Notes: a model not told the origin generated them from the letters alone. Shown: positions 8,453-17,248, numbered from the stretch's first letter. The stretch: 35,452 bases of DNA from Frankia alni (GCA_026225295.1 JAMFSN010000177.1:1-35452), one strand, 5' to 3'. Translations and numbers: made by a program.

Positions 8453-8887
8453 ATGGGCAGCGTGTTCGGTGATCGGGAGCCGACGCCGGACGAGAACCCG
8501 CTGGCGCGCCCGTGGAGTCGCGTCGAACGGTTCGGCGCGATCACTCTCGTCGTCATGCTGCTCGGTGGTCTGTGCGCCTCCGCGGCGCTCGGGATCGCCT
8601 CCTACCAGGACGGGCGACGTCGGGAGCAGGCCGAGGCAACGCGCACGCGAACCCAGGCCACCGTCGTATCGGTAGCGGTCGCCGGGGCGGTGGTTGCCGC
8701 CCCGACGACGACAGCGTCCGTGGTGCTGCGCGCGGGCGTCACCGCCGTGGCGGGCCTGGTCGCGACCGTCGCGACCGTCATCGCCGGTTCGATGCTGGTG
8801 CGCTGGCTGGAGCATCGGCGGCGTCTCGGTACGTGGGGACGCGAGTGGGTCGACATCTCCTCCGGGTCCTCCGGGCGCCGGGAGTAG
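8453..8887 (+). CDS. Rv1733c-like two-TM membrane protein, shortened
   Basis: Small membrane protein of 144 aa resembling the actinobacterial Rv1733c family, whose M. tuberculosis member belongs to the dormancy regulon; its biochemical role is unknown. The N-terminal NPLARPWSRVERF and the C-terminal LEHRRRLGTWGREW match the family ends. There are two hydrophobic segments, about residues 27-49 and 90-112. The part between them is only about 40 residues, whereas family members usually have roughly twice that, including a Trp/Asp-Gly region that is missing here. ATG 8453 is favoured over ATG 8450 because GGGGAG at 8441-8446 is better spaced. It starts 58 nt after kdpA on the same strand. Confidence 0.65.
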   Translation: MGSVFGDREPTPDENPLARPWSRVERFGAITLVVMLLGGLCASAALGIASYQDGRRREQAEATRTRTQATVVSVAVAGAVVAAPTTTASVVLRAGVTAVAGLVATVATVIAGSMLVRWLEHRRRLGTWGREWVDISSGSSGRRE

Positions 8888-9004
8888 AGACGACCCGCCC
8901 TGGGCCGCGCCGCCGGTCAGATGTTCCGTGCCGGGCGTCGGCTCGGGTAGCATCACTGCAGGTGAGTCGGGAAGCCTGGTCGACGTTCTCATTGTCGCGA
9001 TCTT

Positions 9005-10426
9005 GTGAGGCTCCCTGGTGATGAACGCCCCATTTGTGCCCGGGTCTTTTTCCCGTTGTGGCCGCTGATGCGGGGTGTCGCGTACCTGGAAGCCGACTGG
9101 CGGCGCGAAGCCCTGAGGACCAACCTGTGGGTCGTGCCGGCGGTTGAGGCTCTCGGGATTGTGGTCCTCTTTGCCGCGACTCACGCGCTCGACCGAGCGG
9201 CCTATGACGGTCATTTGGCGCTGCCGTCGTGGGTCCTCAGCGGCACGGCCGACGCCGCCCGCCAAATCCTGACAACCATCGCCGCCGCGATCATCACGGT
9301 CGTCGGTATCGTTTTCTCGATCACGATCGTGGCCCTGACCCTGGCTTCGACCCAGTTCGGTCCACGAATGCTACGGAACTTCATCCGCGACCGCGGCACC
9401 CAGCTGACGTTGGGTACGTTCGTCGCGACGTTCTTCTACGCGGTGCTCGTTCTCGTCTCGGTCAGCCCTGGACCGCACGGCGATTTCGTACCACACCTTT
9501 CCATCACCGTAACCCTGGCGCTGACGGTGGTTGACCTCGCGGTCCTGATCTATTTCATCAACCACATCGCCACCTCGATCCAACTGCCCCAGGTCATCGC
9601 GAGCATCGCCCGGGACCTGGCCCGGGAGATCGACGCGCAAGGCCGCCAAGAATGCCCCCCGCCGGGCCACCGAGAAACCGGGCCGTCCTGCGACGATCTC
9701 CTCACCCTGATCGGTGGCTCAGGCGCGCCGATACCGACCCCAGACAACGGCTATCTGCAGGTCATCCGGCACGAAACGCTTCTGAAGATCGCGACAGAAG
9801 CCGATGCCGTCATTCATCTGCCGCACCGCCCAGGTCATTTCCTGGTCCGCGGCGACACGCTCGCGGTCGTCTGGCCACCAGAGGCGGCCGCGTACGTTAC
9901 CCGGAGCCTCAAACGCGGCCACGTCACCGGCCCCTACCGCACACTCACCCAGGATGTGTCGTTCGGAGTCGACCAACTCGTCGAGATCGCGATCCGAGCG
10001 CTCTCACCGGCGGTCAACGACACCTTCACCGCACTCACCTGCATCGATTGGCTGACGGACTGTCTCTGCCGGATCACGACAGGCTGGCATCCGCAACGCA
10101 TTCGTCGGGACCGCGCGGGACGCGTTCGAGTCATCGTCTACCAGGCCGACTTCGACCGCCTGGTCCAGCGGGGCTTCGAAAAGATCCGCCAAGCCGGGCA
10201 CGGCATGCCCGCCGTCATGATCAGACAACTCGACGGACTCATCAAGATCATGCAGCAGACGACCATCCCCGAACGGCTACAGGTACTCATCGACCAGGCG
10301 TCGATGATTCAACGGTCGAACCTCCTCTCCGTCCCCGAAAAGGCCGACCGCGACGATGTGGAACGCCGCCACACAGCTATCCTGGCCCTACACCAGCAGC
10401 TCACGCACAACCCACCGGCGGCATGA
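9005..10426 (+). CDS. DUF2254 family membrane protein
   Basis: Predicted multi-pass inner-membrane protein of unknown function, 473 aa from the GTG at 9005 or 452 aa from the ATG at 9068. The later ATG is plausible because the translation before it is not typical of the family; neither start has a good ribosome binding site. The first third has about four hydrophobic segments, including VGIVFSITIVALTLASTQFGPRML, a highly typical DUF2254 stretch. The C-terminal half is soluble, with ALSPAVNDTFTALTCIDWL and a helical end. Its neighbours are an Rv1733c-like gene 117 nt upstream and a Na+/H+ antiporter downstream, all in the same direction, consistent with a membrane/ion-stress setting. Confidence 0.88.
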   Translation: MRLPGDERPICARVFFPLWPLMRGVAYLEADWRREALRTNLWVVPAVEALGIVVLFAATHALDRAAYDGHLALPSWVLSGTADAARQILTTIAAAIITVVGIVFSITIVALTLASTQFGPRMLRNFIRDRGTQLTLGTFVATFFYAVLVLVSVSPGPHGDFVPHLSITVTLALTVVDLAVLIYFINHIATSIQLPQVIASIARDLAREIDAQGRQECPPPGHRETGPSCDDLLTLIGGSGAPIPTPDNGYLQVIRHETLLKIATEADAVIHLPHRPGHFLVRGDTLAVVWPPEAAAYVTRSLKRGHVTGPYRTLTQDVSFGVDQLVEIAIRALSPAVNDTFTALTCIDWLTDCLCRITTGWHPQRIRRDRAGRVRVIVYQADFDRLVQRGFEKIRQAGHGMPAVMIRQLDGLIKIMQQTTIPERLQVLIDQASMIQRSNLLSVPEKADRDDVERRHTAILALHQQLTHNPPAA

Positions 10427-10632
10427 CCAAGTCTCCACGCCGTCGTCGAGCCCGCCATGACGCCGCGCACGCGCGGTGGCGCTCATTCTTCGAGGTGCGA
10501 CGGACCTCGGCCTGATGCGGCCGGTCCCGCTCGGTCGCCCAGCGGTTGGCTGGCCGGTCGGTAGGCTGCCCGTAGGCGCGCCGGGAAGTCTGGTCGGCAT
10601 CCGCGGGATGGGCGGATCGAAGGGACGTCGGC

Positions 10633-12183
10633 GTGCGCAGTGTGGAGATCGTGCTGGCTCTGGTGGTGCTGGCTACGGTCGTCGCGACGTTTGCCCGCCG
10701 GTGGTCGGTGCCGGCACCATCGTTGCTCGTCGTCGCGGGTGTGGTCGTTGGCTCGCTACCTACGGTTCCGGATGTCCGGGTGGCGCCGCACGTGGTGAGC
10801 CTGGTGGTGCTGCCGCCGTTGCTGTACTCGGCCGCGGAGGACCTTTCGTGGCGCGATCTGCGGACCGTGTGGCGTCCGGTGACGGTCCTCGCGGTCGGTC
10901 TCGTGCTTGCGTCCGCCGCGGCCGTGGGCGTCGTCGCCGCGGCGGTGGCGCCGCTGCCCGCGAGCATGGCGTTCGTGCTCGGCGCGATCCTCGCGAGCAC
11001 CGATCCGGTGGCGGTGACGGCGCTGGGGCGCCGCCTCGCGCTTCCCCCGCGGGTGCAGGCCCTGGTGCAGGCCGAAAGCCTGTTCAACGACGCGACCAGC
11101 CTCGTTCTGTTTCGCGTCGCGGTGTCCGTCGCGGTGTCCGCGAGCGCGATCTCCCCGGCCCAGGTGGCGGCGCGGTTCGTGGTGCTGGCGGGGGGAGGAG
11201 CCGCTTTCGGCGCCGTCGCCGCGGGTGGCGCCCTGCTGGTCCGTCGTCGGGTCATCGACCCCGTACTCGAAACCGTGATCGCGCTGGTCACGCCGTACGC
11301 CTGCTACGTGGCGGCGGAGGCCGCCGGTGCCTCCGGCGTCGCGGCCGTCGTCGTCGCGGGTGTCATTGTCGGTACCCAGACCTCCCGATTGACCACCGCC
11401 GCGAGCCGGCTGCACCTGCACGCCGTCTACGGCACGGTCGTCTTCCTCCTGGAAAGCGTCGTGTTCGCGTTGATCGGGCTGGAACTGCCCACGCTGGTCC
11501 GCGACCTGCCCGGCGGCCAACAACGGTGGCCGTTGGACGCCTTGGCGATCACCGGCACCCTGCTCACGATCCGCGTGCTGTGGGTCTTCCCGCTCTCGGT
11601 CGCCGCCCAGCGCCAGGCCGGCCGCCGGCCGTCCTGGCGCGTTCCGCTCGTGGTGTCCTGGGCCGGCCCCCGCGGCGTACTCCCGCTCGCCGCGGCCCTG
11701 TCGGTCCCGCTGACTGACAACCACGGGTCCCCGCTACCCGATCGCGAACTCCTCCTGCTGTTGACCACCGCCGTCATCGTCATCACCCTCACCGTCCAGG
11801 GCTTCACCCTCGCGCCGCTCGTACGTGGCGCGGGAGTCGCTCTGACCGTCGATGACACGACCAGCGACGACCAGCGGGCCCAGTCGGCGCTCAACCGGGC
11901 TGCCGCGGATCATCTCGCCGGCCTCACCGACAGCGAAGTGGCGCCCGAGCACGTGATCCACCGCCTCCGCGACGACCTGGACCGCCGCCTCCAGCAGACG
12001 CAGACAGACAGAGACGACTCCGGCCCGACCACCGACGCCTACCGGCGGCTACGCCGCGACCTGATCGCCGTGGAGAGCACCGAACTGACCCGGCTCTACA
12101 ACGACGGCTCCATCAGTGACGTCACCCGCCGCCGCATCCAACGCACCCTCGATCTCGAGGACACCAGCCTGACCCAGGACTGA
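10633..12183 (+). CDS. CPA1-family Na+/H+ antiporter
   Basis: Cation/proton antiporter of the CPA1 (NhaP/NHE-like) family, expected to exchange Na+ or K+ for H+ across the cytoplasmic membrane for pH and salt homeostasis. It is 516 aa with about 12 hydrophobic segments over residues 1-400. Diagnostic sequences are VLPPLLYSAAEDL, ILASTDPVAVTAL, AESLFNDATSLVLFRVA with the ion-binding Asn-Asp pair, and SWAGPRGVLPLAAALSVPL near the last membrane segments. The C-terminal 110 residues are charged, probably helical and cytoplasmic. GTG 10633 is preceded by GAAGGGA at about 10619-10625. It ends 74 nt from a convergent KimA-like gene, with no obvious terminator in that gap. Confidence 0.93.
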   Translation: MRSVEIVLALVVLATVVATFARRWSVPAPSLLVVAGVVVGSLPTVPDVRVAPHVVSLVVLPPLLYSAAEDLSWRDLRTVWRPVTVLAVGLVLASAAAVGVVAAAVAPLPASMAFVLGAILASTDPVAVTALGRRLALPPRVQALVQAESLFNDATSLVLFRVAVSVAVSASAISPAQVAARFVVLAGGGAAFGAVAAGGALLVRRRVIDPVLETVIALVTPYACYVAAEAAGASGVAAVVVAGVIVGTQTSRLTTAASRLHLHAVYGTVVFLLESVVFALIGLELPTLVRDLPGGQQRWPLDALAITGTLLTIRVLWVFPLSVAAQRQAGRRPSWRVPLVVSWAGPRGVLPLAAALSVPLTDNHGSPLPDRELLLLLTTAVIVITLTVQGFTLAPLVRGAGVALTVDDTTSDDQRAQSALNRAAADHLAGLTDSEVAPEHVIHRLRDDLDRRLQQTQTDRDDSGPTTDAYRRLRRDLIAVESTELTRLYNDGSISDVTRRRIQRTLDLEDTSLTQD

Positions 12184-12256
12184 TCTCGATGCTGCCTCAC
12201 GGCGGGCCGGCGTTCCTGGTTCGCGGCTTTCCGGGGTTTGGTGAACGGCTCGGCGA

Positions 12257-14098
12257 TCAGCCTCGACGGCCGCGCCGCGCCTCGGCGTTGAGGCGCAGCG
12301 GCAGGGTGCAGACGACGACGTCGGTCTGGGCCCGCAGGACCGTGGCGAGGGCCAGGCCGCGCTGGTTGTGCAGGAGCTGGTAGCGGCGGCGTCGGGGCTC
12401 GACCTCGGGAATGAGGACGGCGACCTGTCGTCCGGCCGCCGCGGCGGCGTTGACGTAGTCGACGATGGGTCGCACGACGGCCCGTTTCGGGCTGTCGAGC
12501 ACGTCGAGGCGCACCCCTGGGTTCCAGCGCTCCCACGTCGCCCGGAAGGTGGCCCCGCTCGCCGCGTCGACGGCGACGGTCACCGCGACGACGTCGTCGC
12601 CCAGGGCGAGCGCCGCCTGCAGGGCGTGGGCGGCCAGCCGGTTCACGTCGCCGACCGGGACGATCACCAGACTCCGGCCGCCGACGACCGGCGGCGGTGG
12701 TGTCTGGCCGATACCGAGTTCGACGCCGACCGCCTTGTAGTACCGCTCGATCCGCGCGAACAGGACGATCATCAGCGGGATGGCGACCACGACGATCCAG
12801 GCGCCCTCGGTGAACTTCGATGCGAGGAAGATGATCGTGGCACCGGCGGTGAGCACCGCACCGGTTCCGTTCACCGCGGCCCGGGGCAGCCAGCGCGGTG
12901 GGCGGGTCCGCGCCCAGTGCACGACGAGCCCGACCTGACTGATCGTGAAGCCGATGAACACCCCGATCGCGAACAGCGGGATGAGCCGGTTGGTGTCGGC
13001 GCCCACGATCACCAGCAGCAGACCCGCGAGCAGGGCGAGCGCGACGACGCCGTACCGGTAGACCGGATGTTCGGCCCGCAGGCCGAACAGGTGCGGCAGC
13101 CGGTTGTCCCGGGCCAGCAGGCTCATCAGGACCGGCAGGCCCCCGAAGCTGGTGTTGGCCGCGAGCCCCAGGACGAGGGTCACGACGATGTTGATCGCCG
13201 TGTACAGCCAGCCGGTGCCTACTGCTCCGGCCGTCAACTGCGCCAGCAGGGTCACGTCGCCGCGGGGAAGGAGATGGTCGCGGTGCACCAGGACCGACAG
13301 GCCGATCAGCATCACGCCGAGCAGGCCGCCGAGCATCAGCTCGGTGGTCTGCGCCCGTCGGACCCGCGGTTCGCGGAACGTGGGCACCCCGTTGGCGATC
13401 GCCTCCACACCGGTGAGCGCCGAGCAGCCGGCGGCGAATGCCTTCAGGACCAGGACCACTCCGAGGGCTTCGGTGGCGTGCACCGGCTCGAAACGACCGA
13501 CCACGGTCAGGGGATGCCCGCGCACCAGCCCGACGACAATGACGGTGAGGATCGCGACGACGAAAATCGCCGTCGGCGCCATGAGGACGCGGGCGCTTTC
13601 GGCCAGCCCCCGCAGGTTGACGGCGGTCAACACGACCAGTCCGATCAGGCCCGCCGCCAGCAGGTGGTGTTCCAGGGACGGGAACGCGGAGCCGAGGCTG
13701 GCCGCGCCGGCCGCGAGGCTCACGGCGACGGTCAGGACGTAGTCGACGACGAGGCTTGCCGCGGCGAGCAGGCTCACCGTGCGGCCGAGGTCCGTTTTGG
13801 CCACGGCGTAGGCCCCGCCGCCGTCCGGATGGACCGCGATCACCTGGCCGTAGGAGACGACCAGCACGGCCAGCAGGCCGACGATCACCAGGGTGATCGG
13901 CAGCATCGCCCCGATCGCGCCGACCCCGGCGGCAGCCAGGACGACGACGATCGCCTCCGGCCCGTACGCGACCGAACTGAGCGCGTCCAGCGACAGCGCC
14001 GCCAGGCCACCGACGCTGGTCAGATGGTCCCGCTCAGCCGAGCCACCACCGGCCGCCGTCCTCCGTCGCGCCCGCCGACCGGCCAGACCTACCGCCAC
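12257..14098 (-). CDS. KimA-like APC-family permease (probable K+ importer)
   Basis: Polytopic membrane protein of 613 aa with about 12 hydrophobic segments and a soluble C-terminal domain (about 470-600) that looks UspA-like (SLVIVPVGDVNRLAAHALQAAL, then VLIPEVEPRRRRYQLLHNQRG). The N-terminal LDALSSVAYGPEAI and HPDGGGAYAVAK, plus overall length and layout, fit the KUP/KimA branch of the APC superfamily, whose Bacillus subtilis member is a proton-coupled K+ importer. Many genomes label these proteins amino-acid permeases, so substrate is not certain. The setting next to kdp genes and a cation antiporter supports K+. The start is GTG 14098 with no strong ribosome binding site. I looked for a c-di-AMP riboswitch upstream and did not find a convincing one. 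Confidence 0.85.
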   Translation of the reverse strand: MAVGLAGRRARRRTAAGGGSAERDHLTSVGGLAALSLDALSSVAYGPEAIVVVLAAAGVGAIGAMLPITLVIVGLLAVLVVSYGQVIAVHPDGGGAYAVAKTDLGRTVSLLAAASLVVDYVLTVAVSLAAGAASLGSAFPSLEHHLLAAGLIGLVVLTAVNLRGLAESARVLMAPTAIFVVAILTVIVVGLVRGHPLTVVGRFEPVHATEALGVVLVLKAFAAGCSALTGVEAIANGVPTFREPRVRRAQTTELMLGGLLGVMLIGLSVLVHRDHLLPRGDVTLLAQLTAGAVGTGWLYTAINIVVTLVLGLAANTSFGGLPVLMSLLARDNRLPHLFGLRAEHPVYRYGVVALALLAGLLLVIVGADTNRLIPLFAIGVFIGFTISQVGLVVHWARTRPPRWLPRAAVNGTGAVLTAGATIIFLASKFTEGAWIVVVAIPLMIVLFARIERYYKAVGVELGIGQTPPPPVVGGRSLVIVPVGDVNRLAAHALQAALALGDDVVAVTVAVDAASGATFRATWERWNPGVRLDVLDSPKRAVVRPIVDYVNAAAAAGRQVAVLIPEVEPRRRRYQLLHNQRGLALATVLRAQTDVVVCTLPLRLNAEARRGRRG

Positions 14099-14383
14099 AA
14101 CATCCTCGCCTTCTGGTCGCGGGCAGGTCAGGCGACTGCCGATCCCGCCAGTGTGCCCACGCCCCCAACCGACGCGACGGCGCAGGTAGCGGGTACCGGT
14201 TGTGAGATCCTTCGCAACGTCGATCAGCGGTGGCGGGTCCCGGGGGCCAGGGCACGGCGGTGTCGTGAGCGAGCTCGACTCCGGTTCTCAGCGCTGTGGG
14301 AACGGGTCGGTTCCGTGCGGGATCGGGGGAGTGGTTCAGCCTCGATCCACCGTTCAGCTTTGGCGATCCCCGGCGGGCCTTCA

Positions 14384-14690
14384 GATCTTGATCCGGGTTG
14401 GTGAGCGTTGCCGGATCGCGGCCAGGCGCTCGGTGGTGACGCCGGCTTCCCGCAGATAGGTGCGATCGCGGCCTCCGGCGCAGTGGAACAGCACGCCGCC
14501 GGGCGGGGCGTCCCCGATCGCGGTGATGACGGCGGCGCACCGCTCGGCTTTGTGTTCCAGAAAGGGCGGATAGTAGAGCGGGCTGCCGTTGAGGCCCTCG
14601 GTGTTGATCGACCGCCAGAAGGCGGTGTCCTCGATACCGTCGAGAGCGTCGTAGCTGAGAGAGGGTGGCGCGGCCGGCCGCGGAACAGTA
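14384..14690 (-). pseudogene. Tyrosine/lipid phosphatase remnant with internal deletion
   Basis: Minus-strand remnant of a Y_phosphatase3-type protein phosphatase. The readable part has DTAFWRSINTEGLNGSPLYY, PFLEHKAERCAAVITAI and the active-site P-loop GVLFHCAGGRDRT (Cys-X5-Arg intact). Directly after Arg-Asp-Thr the sequence jumps to YLREAGVTTERLAAIRQR, which is the normal C-terminal end of the family, so roughly 90-100 residues that should follow the P-loop are missing. The N-terminal third is also absent: the frame upstream runs into the antisense of the nucleotidyltransferase gene. Non-functional as a phosphatase, most likely. Upstream border approximate. Confidence 0.7.
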
Positions 14691-15292
14691 TGGGGTCCTG
14701 GGAGCCGATGGACCTCGCAGAGGTGGCCCGGCTGTTGCGGGGTTTCCCGCGACCGTGGTGGATCGCGGGCGGGCACGCGATCGAACTGGCCTGCGGCCGA
14801 CCCGTCCGGGACCATGCTGATATCGACATTGTGGTGCTGCGACAGGATCAGCTGATGATCCAGGACGTGCTGACGGGGTGGGACTTGTGGGCCGCGGACC
14901 CACCCGGCACCCTGCGGCCGTGGGCGGCGGGCGACGTGCTGCCGAGCGGCGTGCACGACATCTGGTGTCGACCGGCGGCCGACCGGCCCTGGGCGTTGCA
15001 GGTCATGCTCGACGAATCCGACGGTGATCTCTGGATATCGCGGCGCGATCAGTCGGTCCGCTGTCCCATTGCCCAGCTAGGGCTCCGGAGCGCCGACGGG
15101 ATTCCCTACCTGAGCCCGGAGATCCAGCTGTACTACAAGGCCGGAGGACTCCGCCCGAAGGACGTCGTGGACTTCGACGCTGTCCTCCCGCTGCTCGGCC
15201 CCGTCCAGCGCGACCGGTTGAGCGCGATGATCGCGGGGGCCCACGGCCGCGCCCACCCCTGGTACCAACGGCTCCGGGATGACGGCCCGTGA
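14690..15292 (+). CDS. ANT(2'')-like nucleotidyltransferase
   Basis: Cytoplasmic protein of 200 aa (194 if the ATG at 14708 is used) resembling the aminoglycoside-2''-adenylyltransferase family (PF10706 type). Evidence is the N-terminal WWIAGGHAIELACGR followed by DHADIDIVVLR, the nucleotidyltransferase fold signature with the catalytic Asp-X-Asp, and later YLSPEIQLYYKAGG, typical of the helical C-terminal part. The usual GGWAID is altered to GGHAIE. Such proteins are widespread in soil actinomycetes and mostly have no proven resistance role; the substrate cannot be stated. Neither start has a well-spaced ribosome binding site. The next frame begins before its stop codon, but the real start of that neighbour is probably later. 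Confidence 0.72.
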   Translation: MGSWEPMDLAEVARLLRGFPRPWWIAGGHAIELACGRPVRDHADIDIVVLRQDQLMIQDVLTGWDLWAADPPGTLRPWAAGDVLPSGVHDIWCRPAADRPWALQVMLDESDGDLWISRRDQSVRCPIAQLGLRSADGIPYLSPEIQLYYKAGGLRPKDVVDFDAVLPLLGPVQRDRLSAMIAGAHGRAHPWYQRLRDDGP

Positions 15293-15482
15293 TCAGCCTC
15301 GTAGGGGGATCGGGTTCTGGGTGGGCCGTCGGATGCTGAGCGGGCCCGGCCGGCGGTGCCTGGAGGTCGGCGCGGGCGGCGGGTCGTTCAGATGGACGCC
15401 GACGGACGTCCGCCGGATTTTCCGCCGCGCCGACCGTGGCCGGTACGCACGTGCACCAGGGGAGTTGTCGTACCGTGATCGT

Positions 15483-16301
15483 GTGGCTACTCTCCCGATG
15501 CCTTCGGGTAGCTGGTCCGACCGACGCGCGATGGTCGCGGTGTTGTGCGCCGTCCACACCGCGGGATGGGCACGGTGGTCACCGGGCGACACCGACGACA
15601 CGGTGCGGCGCACGATGCGGACCGGTACTCCCCGGTTGGAAACCGAGGTCGTCGCCGAGATTGAACGGGCGGACATCGGGCGGGCCGACATCGGGCGGGC
15701 AGACGTCGGACGGGCGCCGCCGCTTCCCCGGTACGGGCCCGGCGCCGGTGTTCGCTCGGCCCGTGAGGCGCTTGTCCGAGAATACGAGGTCCTCATCCGG
15801 CGCCACGACGCCCGACTGCTCGAGCTGGCCCGCCCGTTGGGGTTGGTGCACCTGGATTCCTGCGCCGAACGGGTCGATTTCCTGGTCGCGACCGGGCTGT
15901 TGTGCCGGGTCGTGCGACCGGCCGGTGTTTACCTCGTCCCGGCCTGGCCCACCCCGCTGCCCGAAGAGGGACTCGCGCTGACCCCCGAGGAACGCGTCGA
16001 GGAAGACACCCTGCGGTGGCACGAACTGTTCGAGGACGCCACCGATAAGATCATCTGGTTGTTCCGGCCCGAGAGTGACGATCGGGTCTCCGCGCTGAAC
16101 ACCACCCTTGATCAGATCGCCCGCTCGTGGGGCCTGGACGGGGAGACCGTGCGCGAGGCGCTGCTCGTGCTCCTCGACGACGGCGATTTCACCGCCACCG
16201 CCGACCTCACCCGCGTCGATCCACTCACCTCGTTCCACCTCACGGTCGACTGGAACGCCTTCGACACCGGCCGGGTCCCGATCGAACCCGAACCTGAGTA
16301 G
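15483..16301 (+). CDS. Conserved hypothetical protein, DUF6042-like, with a tandem repeat
   Basis: Protein of unknown function, 272 aa from the GTG at 15483. The frame is open back to 15279, but residues coded there are Arg/Gly-rich and unlike protein, so the later start is preferred; AGGGGAG at about 15456-15462 is rather far away, and ATG 15498 is an alternative. The C-terminal half (EERVEEDTLRWHELFEDA, then LNTTLDQIARSWGLDGETV and LLDDGDFTATADL) looks like a helical domain and reminds me of actinobacterial DUF6042 proteins, from memory only. Three 15-bp repeats encode ADIGR/ADIGR/ADVGR in a flexible linker. No membrane segments or enzymatic motifs are visible. Confidence 0.6.
   Translation: MATLPMPSGSWSDRRAMVAVLCAVHTAGWARWSPGDTDDTVRRTMRTGTPRLETEVVAEIERADIGRADIGRADVGRAPPLPRYGPGAGVRSAREALVREYEVLIRRHDARLLELARPLGLVHLDSCAERVDFLVATGLLCRVVRPAGVYLVPAWPTPLPEEGLALTPEERVEEDTLRWHELFEDATDKIIWLFRPESDDRVSALNTTLDQIARSWGLDGETVREALLVLLDDGDFTATADLTRVDPLTSFHLTVDWNAFDTGRVPIEPEPE
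15666..15710. repeat. Three 15-bp tandem repeats inside a coding region
   Basis: Units at 15666-15680, 15681-15695 and 15696-15710, the first two differing by one base and the third by several. Being a multiple of 3, copy-number changes would keep the frame (five residues per unit, R-A-D-I/V-G). Confidence 0.85.
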
Positions 16302-16303
16302 AG

Positions 16304-16322
16304 CCCCAAGCTGCGCCTGGGG
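16304..16322. terminator. Short hairpin between convergent genes
   Basis: CCCCA (16304-16308) and TGGGG (16318-16322) form a stem starting 3 nt after the stop of the DUF6042-like gene, extendable to 7 nt with one mismatch. No T-run follows. It may end transcription from the plus-strand gene or from both sides, since the STAS gene ends at 16359 on the other strand. Weak evidence. Confidence 0.4.
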
Positions 16323-16358
16323 TGAGCGTGGCCACCCGGCGGTCGGCCGGCCACCCGG

Positions 16359-16835
16359 TCACGGGGCGGGGCCCGGTCCGGGTTGTGGCGGGATTTCGGT
16401 GTGTTCCAGGCCGTCGGGGAGCCAGCCGGCGGCGATGGCGAGCGTGAGCAGCATGCGGACGTGGGGTTGCGGAGCCGCGTACCGGGGGTGCCAGCCGCGG
16501 CGCGCGGCGCCGGCCAGGCCGTCGGTGAGCGCGGCCAGGCCGGTGGTGTCGAGGAAAGTCAGCGCGGACAGGTCGAAGACGAGGGTGGGGGCAGAGGCGC
16601 CGCCGTTGCGTCGGGGGATCAGTGCGGGGAGGGCGGTGGTCAGGGCTGGACCCGTGTGCAGGTCGAGTTCGCCGGCGATCTGGATCACCACGTCTGTGTC
16701 GCGAGCTCGCAGGCTGACGCTCAGGCTGGCCTCGTCCGGGTCGGCGTCCCGGGCGCCGGGATGAGACCGACCGGGCTCGGCGGAGGTGGGTGGATAGCTG
16801 TGCCGGGGAGGATGAGGCGATGCGGGGGCGGACAC
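16359..16835 (-). CDS. STAS-domain anti-sigma factor antagonist-like protein
   Basis: Cytoplasmic regulator of the SpoIIAA/RsbV type, which when dephosphorylated frees a sigma factor from its anti-sigma kinase. It has 158 aa: an unstructured, Pro-rich first 35 residues and a STAS domain (about 38-140) with ELDLHTGPALTTAL and the phosphorylation-loop sequence FDLSALTFLDTTGLAALTDG. The usual DSSGL is DTTGL here, leaving Thr as the possible phosphoacceptor. The C-terminal tail is Pro-rich. The GTG start at 16835 has GAAGAGA about 6 nt upstream on the minus strand. No anti-sigma kinase gene is adjacent; the next gene upstream is a Ser/Thr kinase of another class. Confidence 0.85.
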   Translation of the reverse strand: MSAPASPHPPRHSYPPTSAEPGRSHPGARDADPDEASLSVSLRARDTDVVIQIAGELDLHTGPALTTALPALIPRRNGGASAPTLVFDLSALTFLDTTGLAALTDGLAGAARRGWHPRYAAPQPHVRMLLTLAIAAGWLPDGLEHTEIPPQPGPGPAP

Positions 16836-17248
16836 AGTGATCTCTTCACGACGTGTCGTGCGTTGCTCGCCGGGCAGGGGCGGTTTGCCTGTGCGGGCGC
16901 GGCAACGCGGCGTCCGCTCGTCCCGGCTGACTGTGACCTAGTCAGTCCCAATGTAGGTCCATCCCGGCGAGCGTGCTCGTCTCTTTCGAGGGCCTGGGTC
17001 TGGGAACGGTCCCCGTACGGCCCCGCGTTGACCACGCGGCGTTCGTCGAGCGAGGTGGCCACCGCAGCCGCCGTGACCAGCCGCCCGGGCGCGAGCCCGA
17101 ACGCGACAGGGACTTTGGGATGCGCGGTGCCCGGCTTCCCGGGGGCGAGGAACGAGGCACCGCGCCCCCCATGACTACGCATCACGAGCTGTGGAGTTGA
17201 CCCGGCCGGCGTGGTCCATCTCGGTGCGCGGGTCGGCGCCTCGGTGGC
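16836..17248. other. Intergenic region, no gene recognised
   Basis: About 410 bases between the kinase gene end and the STAS gene start (both minus strand). Open frames exist on both strands but their translations are Arg/Pro/Gly-rich with no family match I can see. Presumably it contains the STAS promoter near 16900-16950; no clear -35/-10 pair was identified. Confidence 0.5.

Noticed and set aside
10463-10476. Palindrome CCGCGC-AC-GCGCGG after the DUF2254 gene as terminator
   Set aside because: A 2-nt loop cannot fold as drawn, and GC palindromes of this size are frequent in such a genome.
14099-14384. Possible c-di-AMP (ydaO-type) riboswitch upstream of the KimA-like gene
   Set aside because: On the minus strand there is a CGCCAAAGCTGAACGG stretch and GGAACCGACC, but the expected GGGGTGAA block and closing helices are missing, and part of the area is antisense to or inside the phosphatase remnant.
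12368-14404. 678-aa plus-strand frame over the KimA-like gene
   Set aside because: Gln/Asp/Arg/His-rich shadow of a clear membrane protein on the other strand.
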